A stretch of DNA of 19,965 bases from Prevotellaceae bacterium UBA1720. GTDB taxonomy: Bacteria > Bacteroidota > Bacteroidia > Bacteroidales > Bacteroidaceae. The position numbers were made by a program, and so were the translations under genes. The notes below the pieces were generated by a model. That model was not told the DNA's origin and did not search any database. It was given only the letters and a program-made list of their open reading frames with translations. Positions 15,722-19,965 of the stretch are shown one piece after another (position 1 is the first letter of the stretch; each line of letters begins with the position of its first letter). The DNA lies in assembly GCA_002317475.1 (NCBI GenBank), contig DCIS01000030.1:1-19965 (forward strand). The letters are read 5' to 3'.

Positions 15722-17296
15722 ATGAAACAATTCATATTTTCTTTTGTGCTATGTGCTGGTCTTTCAGCCAGTGCACAGCAACCAGTGCGCCAGCCTCAGG
15801 TTATGCCAAATGCCCGACAACTGGTTCGTGGCGGTTCGCAAACCGATGCCATCAGCGTTCAGGGTTTGAAAGCACGTATGGACGCTCCCATCCAGGCACG
15901 TCGTCTCGCACCCTCGCGTGTTCCCCTTCGCGCCGTCGAACCCATGCTCACTACCTTCTGGGCACAGGATTCGCCCTACAATCGTCAGCTTCCCTCAAGT
16001 GGTGGCAGTTTCTGGGGTAGCACCACATATCTCACTGGTTGTGTGGCTACGGCAATGGCGCAGATACTCAACTATTTCGAGTATCCCGCTGCTTGTCAGG
16101 GTAAGGGTAGCTACTCTACCGATGGTGGTTACAACTACAAGACCGTGGCCACCACCACTACCTACCAATGGGACCAGATGGCAGACCGCTACTCCACTGG
16201 TTACACAGAAACACAAGCCAAGCAAGTGGGACTCTTGATGCGCGACTGCGGTTACGTCTCCAATATGATCTACACCTCTTCGGGCAGTGGCACCACAGCC
16301 TATGATGCTGGTTATGGTCTGGCTCACAACATGCAGTACGATTCGCTCTCCATTCATGTGGCCAACCGTCTCTACTATCGCGACCAGGATTGGTACGACC
16401 TTATCTATAGCGAGTTGCAAGCCGGTCGCCCCGTCCTCTACGATGCCGTCGATCCCAGCATCAACATGGGTCATGCCTTTGTCTTTGACGGTATGGACGC
16501 AGAGGGTCGTGTACATGTCAACTGGGGTTGGGCTGGTTCTGCCAATGGTTATTTCGACATCGAGAAACTTGCCCCCTCCTATAGCGATATGTATGGTCAG
16601 AAATACAGCTACAAGTTCACGGACGAGCACAAGATGATCACTGGCTTCAAGCCTCAGGTCACCCCCGACAAGGACGAGCAATATAAGTCATTCTTTGCCA
16701 TGCAGGAGAAAGACTCGCTGTGGATTGCCAGCGACTCCGTGAAACTGAAGCAGACACCTATCTACAATTTCTCGCACCTCAATTTCAACGGTCTTCTGGG
16801 GCTGGTCATCGAGGGTGAGGACGAGCATGGTGTGGTGCAGCCTTTCTTCTATTCTCGTTGGGAGAACAACATGGTTATTCCCACGATTGGCGGACTCTAT
16901 CCTGCCGAGAGTTTCTATCCTGCAGCTACACTCAACGATACCGACGGAAAGACTCCTCGTCCCGATGGCAAGTACCTCCTGTACCTCATCAGCTGGGCAA
17001 CGCCTGAGATGACAGGTGGCCTTAATCCTCAGTACATCCGCTACCCCATGAAATATGCCGCTCCAGGTGAGGAGAACTTTGGCGTATGGGAGGCACAGAT
17101 TGTCAACGGACACTGGGATGCCAAATCCGTGAAGCGTGTGAAGATTACGACCGAAGAGACGGCTGTCAGGAGAATTGAAAATGGAGAATTGAAAATGGAG
17201 AATTCTGCCACCTACAATCTTAGTGGACAGCGCGTTAACGAGAACACCAAGGGTATCGTGATTCGTAACGGTAAGAAGGTAATCTCGAGGTTCTAA
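15722..17296 (+). CDS. C10 family cysteine protease with short pro-region
   Basis: This 524-residue protein has a signal peptide (to about residue 18, ASA-Q). The C10 catalytic domain starts almost at once, near residue 74 ('PMLTTFWAQDSPYN'), with the nucleophile in GCVATAMAQILNY (C107), the catalytic histidine in GHAFVFDGM (H251) and HVNWGW at 265-270. The pro-region between about 19 and 73 is basic and only some 55 residues long; the Spi-type inhibitory domain with 'YAIVTNDD' seen in the gene at 10044 is missing. A beta-rich domain at about 315-490 and a T9SS-type tail ('ATYNLSGQRVN', 'KGIVIRNGKKVISRF') follow. The catalytic set is complete. The linker 'IENGELKMEN' before the tail is encoded by a 14-base tandem repeat. 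Confidence 0.93.
   Translation: MKQFIFSFVLCAGLSASAQQPVRQPQVMPNARQLVRGGSQTDAISVQGLKARMDAPIQARRLAPSRVPLRAVEPMLTTFWAQDSPYNRQLPSSGGSFWGSTTYLTGCVATAMAQILNYFEYPAACQGKGSYSTDGGYNYKTVATTTTYQWDQMADRYSTGYTETQAKQVGLLMRDCGYVSNMIYTSSGSGTTAYDAGYGLAHNMQYDSLSIHVANRLYYRDQDWYDLIYSELQAGRPVLYDAVDPSINMGHAFVFDGMDAEGRVHVNWGWAGSANGYFDIEKLAPSYSDMYGQKYSYKFTDEHKMITGFKPQVTPDKDEQYKSFFAMQEKDSLWIASDSVKLKQTPIYNFSHLNFNGLLGLVIEGEDEHGVVQPFFYSRWENNMVIPTIGGLYPAESFYPAATLNDTDGKTPRPDGKYLLYLISWATPEMTGGLNPQYIRYPMKYAAPGEENFGVWEAQIVNGHWDAKSVKRVKITTEETAVRRIENGELKMENSATYNLSGQRVNENTKGIVIRNGKKVISRF
17170..17204 (+). repeat. 14-base tandem repeat at the tail junction of the second C10 protease
   Basis: GAGAATTGAAAATG occurs at 17170-17183 and again at 17184-17197, followed by a half copy GAGAATT (17198-17204). 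Because 14 is not a multiple of 3, each copy is read in a different frame, giving IENGELKMEN. The repeat sits exactly between the protease body and the sorting tail. From memory, this repeat type is dispersed in Bacteroidetes genomes. Confidence 0.85.
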
Positions 17297-17302
17297 CTAT
17301 TG

Positions 17303-17310
17303 TACATTTG
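17303..17310 (+). promoter_or_regulatory. Possible internal promoter -7 element
   Basis: TACATTTG matches TAnnTTTG and lies in the 59-base AT-rich gap before the gene at 17356. No TTTG is found 19-21 bases upstream, so an internal start for the last cargo gene and the small peptide is possible but weakly supported. Confidence 0.35.
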
Positions 17311-17355
17311 AGTATAATCAACAACTATTTATAAAAATATTAAAAAACAAAGCGT

Positions 17356-18324
17356 ATGAAAAGATTATTTACTTTGATTACCATGATCTGTGCGTTGTTT
17401 GGCTGCCAGAAGGCAATGGCAGGCACCGACTCGAAGACATTCTATGCAAAATGTACTCTCGCAGTAGCTGAGGAAAGTACAGGTCGTGGTACCGTGTATT
17501 TTGATGACGGTACAACAGAAAAAGTTGATTCAAAAAGTGATACAGGTGTATCAACAACGGTGGGTTTTCAGGTGCAGATTACTGCAAACGAGGGTTACAG
17601 ATTCTCGCACTTCACTGATCAAGATGGTAAAACTGTAGAGGACTTTGACCCAAGCTATCCTTATGTTAATTGCTATACAAATTCAGAAGATTCAGAGAAC
17701 CCTACTGTCACCAACCTCTTTGCTCACTTCGTAGAACAGGGCGATGAGGTAGTGTACACCAAGGCTGTCAGTGGTCTCAGCTATGCCACTCTCGTACTTC
17801 CCATTGAAACCACGGTATCCAGTGCTTTTGCTGTCTACAAAGTAGTTGGCTTGGATGGAAAAACTTTAGTGCTTGAGTTTATTGACAATACTGTTCCAGC
17901 TAATACTCCCGTATTGCTTCAAAACTCTAGCATGTTTGAATCAAAGATCAAGGTTGAGTATGGCAATGATCTTGTAAAGGAAGTTTGCACCGCAACCAAT
18001 GGTTTGCTGAAGGGTGTTTACAAGGGTGGCAGTGTACCTGTGTCTAACGCCGAGTACAACAACTATGTGCTGCAGGAGCAGAATGACGTTGTTGGTTTCT
18101 ACCGTGTAGAGAGCGAAATGACAGCTACCGATTTCTGCGCATACCTTCAGGTTCCTGCAGAACAAGCTAATGATGTGAAAGTCTTTTATCTAAATGATAC
18201 TGTTACTGCCATCAACGCCATCACCACAGGCAAGGCAGAGATCTACGACCTCAATGGTCGCCGTCTCAATAAGCTGCAGAAGGGCATCAATATTGTAAAC
18301 GGAGTAAAAATTATAGTAAAGTAA
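17356..18324 (+). CDS. Secreted InlB-repeat-like T9SS-tail protein
   Basis: The 322-residue protein starts with a signal peptide; cleavage at AMA-G (22-23) fits best, although LFGC at 14-17 could be read as a lipobox. Residues about 30-128 resemble a divergent InlB B-type 'bacterial repeat' ('GRGTVYFDDGTTEKV ... ITANEGYRFSHFTDQDG ... NLFAHFVEQ'), a small beta-grasp-like module of surface proteins. Residues about 140-270 carry the module 'YATLVLPIETTV ... VPANTPVLLQN' shared with the first gene of the operon. The tail is 'EIYDLNGRRLN' and 'KGINIVNGVKIIVK', with V in place of the first K of NGKK. Its codons look more AT-rich than those of the upstream cargo genes, hinting at a separate origin. 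The small peptide gene begins 3 bases after its stop. Confidence 0.86.
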   Translation: MKRLFTLITMICALFGCQKAMAGTDSKTFYAKCTLAVAEESTGRGTVYFDDGTTEKVDSKSDTGVSTTVGFQVQITANEGYRFSHFTDQDGKTVEDFDPSYPYVNCYTNSEDSENPTVTNLFAHFVEQGDEVVYTKAVSGLSYATLVLPIETTVSSAFAVYKVVGLDGKTLVLEFIDNTVPANTPVLLQNSSMFESKIKVEYGNDLVKEVCTATNGLLKGVYKGGSVPVSNAEYNNYVLQEQNDVVGFYRVESEMTATDFCAYLQVPAEQANDVKVFYLNDTVTAINAITTGKAEIYDLNGRRLNKLQKGINIVNGVKIIVK

Positions 18325-18327
18325 TAA

Positions 18328-18480
18328 ATGATGAAAATGAATTACATTACTCCCGCCGTGGAGGTTATCGAGACCGTTGCAGAACAAATGATGGCACTCT
18401 CATTGCAGCAGGGTGAAGCAGATCCTACAAAACCTATCCTGGTAGAAGAAGAAACTGAGTTCAATATTTGGGAGGACTAA
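18328..18480 (+). CDS. 50-residue acidic peptide with conserved-looking N-terminus
   Basis: ATG codons at 18328, 18331 and 18337 open a frame that ends in TAA at 18480; the longest version is 50 residues. The N-terminal part is 'MNYITPAVEVIETVAEQ', then 'MMALSLQQGEADPTK', and the C-terminal part is strongly acidic, ending 'EEETEFNIWED'. There is no signal peptide, membrane segment or cysteine. It begins 3 bases after the last cargo gene and lies before the operon's terminator, so it should be co-transcribed with the seven secreted proteins. From memory, Bacteroidales encode many short proteins of the form M-K-x-x-Y-x-x-P-x-x-E-x-x ... L-x-x-S with a variable acidic, Trp-containing end, annotated only as hypothetical. 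The layout resembles a leader plus core peptide, but no modification enzyme is in the window. The coding call is supported by position and pattern; the function is unknown. Confidence 0.7.
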   Translation: MMKMNYITPAVEVIETVAEQMMALSLQQGEADPTKPILVEEETEFNIWED

Positions 18481-18558
18481 TCCCATTGCAGAACGAATCT
18501 AGCCCTCGTGAAGTGGAATTAGACGATTAGCACTTCTGGAAGGAAAGAAGGCTACTAT

Positions 18559-18594
18559 AAGAACTCCCGACTAAATTACTGGTCGGGAGTTCTT
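18559..18594 (+). terminator. Strong hairpin terminator of the 12-kb operon
   Basis: AAGAACTCCCGAC (18559-18571) and GTCGGGAGTTCTT (18582-18594) form a perfect 13-base stem with a 10-base loop, 78 bases after the small peptide stop. The descending arm ends in TTCTT and is followed by GTGGTATTTTG, so the U tract is imperfect, but the stem is the strongest in the window and lies where the operon should end. Confidence 0.8.
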
Positions 18595-18733
18595 GTGGTA
18601 TTTTGTTGACAAGGTTCGTCTTGCAGAAACGAAGACGAATAGTGGGAGGCATTAGAAATCAAGACCCCAGAAATCAGAAACATCAGAAATCGTTGCCCCT
18701 GGTGATCCTCGTTGCAGTTTTTATTCTGATTGC
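18595..18733. other. Intergenic spacer with a hairpin and short direct repeats
   Basis: No gene is visible. TTCGTCTT (18615-18622) and AAGACGAA (18632-18639) form an 8-base inverted repeat with a 9-base loop. AGAAATC occurs three times at 18654, 18669 and 18685, about 15-16 bases apart. No function can be assigned. Confidence 0.5.
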
Positions 18734-18764
18734 TTTGCTGGACGCTTGTTTTTTGCTACCTTTG
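18734..18764 (+). promoter_or_regulatory. Bacteroidetes-type promoter for the beta-barrel gene
   Basis: TTTG at 18734-18737 and TACCTTTG at 18757-18764 are separated by 19 bases, an excellent consensus match. The predicted start near 18770 leaves a leader of only about 10 bases before the ATG at 18780, which suits translation that does not depend on a Shine-Dalgarno site. Confidence 0.75.
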
Positions 18765-18779
18765 TAAAAAATTAAGTAC

Positions 18780-19910
18780 ATGAAGAGGTTTCTGATAGGG
18801 TGGATACTGGCGTTTTGCGGTGTGAGCGGCGTGGTGGCTCAGACTTATCGTGAGAGTGTGATTCCGTGGAAGCGAGGAAAGATAGTGTGGAATGATTTCA
18901 GGGGTATCGCACCTAAGGAGGACTCGATGATTGTTACCACAAACTTTTATGTGCAATCGAATCTGCAGAAGCGTAAGATTGATGGCATTCAGTACCAGTA
19001 TATAGCCTTTGACACGTACATGAATGCGGCGCAGATGTGGGCCAAGGAAAGCGAGAAGACGCCTACGCTGCTGAAGTTTTGCCAGGCGGCATTCAACCTG
19101 TGGGAACTGAATATGCGTAAGGCTACGATGGAGTATAATACGCAGCCCAGTATGGGGATGGAGCCGGTGATGGACTATTACAGAAGCCTGTACTCGCGGC
19201 AGTATGAACAGTACAGGCGTATCACCCAGAATGGCAGACTTGAGGCTGAGGTGGAGAAGATGGACAAGGAGGTGGAGGCTGAGCTGTCACGGAACGTCTT
19301 TGACCCCGTGCAGTACGTGGGTATGCTGCGACTGGCTAAGGGGGGTGGTGCCTCGCTGGGATGGGAGACGCACATGCCATTCTCGGAGTATCTGGGCAGT
19401 CCTATGTTTGGATTTGACTTAGGGTTTCAGTTCTTCCGTAAGAGGCGTATGTTTGGCATGGACATCGACATGGAGTTTGGAGGGAAATGCCATAAGGACA
19501 TTGCGTGCAGCCAGGGTACGATCAGAAGGGATGAGAAACTGATGGGCGGTTCCATTCGAGCGTACTATGGTTTGAACGTGAAGCATGGCCGACGCGTGGA
19601 TATCACTCCCTTCCTGGGTGCTGGCGTACGATTCTATGATGGCGGGACGAAGGACCATGAATACCGCCGTGACAAGGGTCGCAACAAGCTGGAAAAGGCT
19701 GGGCCCACCATTGGGGTGGGGTGCCTGCTGGACTATGCCCTGAAGCGCCAATTCTTTATCAAGGTGGGTGATGATGTGGTAAGTGAACACCGTATGGTGC
19801 TGCGCATGAAACCCTTTGTCAGCTTCACGCATTTCAGTGGCGAAATGGGTTGGGTGCCTGCCCTGAACGTCGCCGTGGAGTATGGTGCCGTATTCCGTAG
19901 TATGAAGTAA
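18780..19910 (+). CDS. Probable outer-membrane beta-barrel protein with DUF922-like N-terminus
   Basis: The 376-residue protein has a signal peptide (to residue 20, VVA-Q). Residues about 25-115 include 'KIVWNDFRGIAP' (34-45), like the W-x-D-F-x-G start of DUF922-type domains. Residues about 120-172 are charged and helical, perhaps coiled coil ('RLEAEVEKMDKEVEAEL'). From about 190 to the end, alternating hydrophobic strands with Gly and aromatic residues ('MFGFDLGFQFF', 'FGMDIDMEFGG', 'SIRAYYGLNV', 'DITPFLGAGVRFYDGG') read as an outer-membrane beta-barrel. The end 'VAVEYGAVFRSMK' does not finish in F or W, as many barrels do. There is no T9SS tail. It is transcribed alone from a strong promoter after the operon's terminator, so it is probably not part of the upstream unit. 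The specific role is unknown. Confidence 0.8.
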   Translation: MKRFLIGWILAFCGVSGVVAQTYRESVIPWKRGKIVWNDFRGIAPKEDSMIVTTNFYVQSNLQKRKIDGIQYQYIAFDTYMNAAQMWAKESEKTPTLLKFCQAAFNLWELNMRKATMEYNTQPSMGMEPVMDYYRSLYSRQYEQYRRITQNGRLEAEVEKMDKEVEAELSRNVFDPVQYVGMLRLAKGGGASLGWETHMPFSEYLGSPMFGFDLGFQFFRKRRMFGMDIDMEFGGKCHKDIACSQGTIRRDEKLMGGSIRAYYGLNVKHGRRVDITPFLGAGVRFYDGGTKDHEYRRDKGRNKLEKAGPTIGVGCLLDYALKRQFFIKVGDDVVSEHRMVLRMKPFVSFTHFSGEMGWVPALNVAVEYGAVFRSMK

Positions 19911-19925
19911 ACGAGGGGCAATAGG

Positions 19926-19954
19926 TGAATAATGGGGTCAGACCCCATTATTCA
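19926..19954. repeat. Near-perfect palindrome with GGGGTCAGACCCC core
   Basis: Fourteen-base arms (19926-19939 and 19941-19954) are exact reverse complements around a single central A. It lies 16 bases after the stop of the beta-barrel gene, so it may terminate transcription. The GGGGTCAGACCCC core is, from memory, common in REP-like repeats mobilised by RAYT-type (IS200-like) transposases. The window ends before any such gene could be seen. Confidence 0.75.
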
Positions 19955-19965
19955 GGATTATCTAG

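Noticed and set aside
15995..16681. A 228-codon minus-strand open frame
   Set aside because: Antisense to the catalytic domain of the second C10 protease, whose Cys, His and NWGW motifs are intact.
17369..17406. Lipoprotein signal on the InlB-like protein (LFGC)
   Set aside because: F at the -2 position is unusual, a standard AMA-G cleavage site follows six residues later, and a T9SS-type tail argues for ordinary signal peptidase I processing.
18510..18536. GAAGTG/CACTTC inverted repeat as the operon terminator
   Set aside because: Only 6 base pairs with a 15-base loop; the 13-base stem at 18559-18594 is a far better terminator.

Overview
The window looks like the chromosome of a member of the Bacteroidales, most likely Prevotella or a close relative. 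Three things point there: promoters of the Bacteroidetes type (TTTG, about 19-20 bases, then TAnnTTTG) at several gene starts; a run of secreted proteins that all end in the short 'IY-x-L-x-G-x-(R/K)-V ... KGIY-x-x-NGKK' tail typical of type IX secretion (T9SS) cargo in Prevotella; and C10 (streptopain/interpain-like) cysteine proteases. No rRNA, tRNA, CRISPR array or intact insertion sequence was seen.

Layout. (1) 1-250: non-coding, with two small hairpins. (2) 251-4647, minus strand: a two-gene unit in which a secreted protein of unknown function, perhaps carbohydrate-active, overlaps the DNA primase gene dnaG by an ATGA junction. (3) 4648-4773: a divergent promoter region. (4) 4774-5295, plus strand: a small HEAT/ARM-like helical repeat protein. 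(5) 5296-6339: about 1 kb without a convincing gene but full of structure. It holds three unrelated tandem repeats that all have an 11-base period, several inverted repeats, a perfect 24-base palindrome, recurring TCTGATTA half-sites and a good promoter. (6) 6340-18480, plus strand: eight tightly packed genes (gaps of -4 to 87 bases) that look like one 12-kb transcription unit ending at a strong hairpin terminator. Seven encode signal-peptide proteins with T9SS-type tails: an unknown protein, an adhesin-like jelly-roll/fibronectin protein, a C10 protease fused to BspA-like leucine-rich repeats, an Omp28/thioredoxin-like protein, another unknown, a second C10 protease without the usual inhibitory pro-domain, and an InlB-repeat-like protein. 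The eighth gene, too short for ordinary gene finding, encodes a 50-residue acidic peptide. (7) 18481-18779: terminator, repeats and a strong promoter. (8) 18780-19910: a probable outer-membrane beta-barrel protein. (9) The window ends in a near-perfect palindrome built on GGGGTCAGACCCC, resembling REP-type repeats.

How it may work together: the 12-kb unit seems to be a co-expressed set of surface or secreted proteins (two proteases, adhesin and repeat modules, a CxxC protein) exported by Sec and then probably by T9SS. The T9SS machinery itself is not in this window. The small peptide encoded 3 bases after the last cargo gene, before the terminator, is the least explained member and the best candidate for something undescribed.
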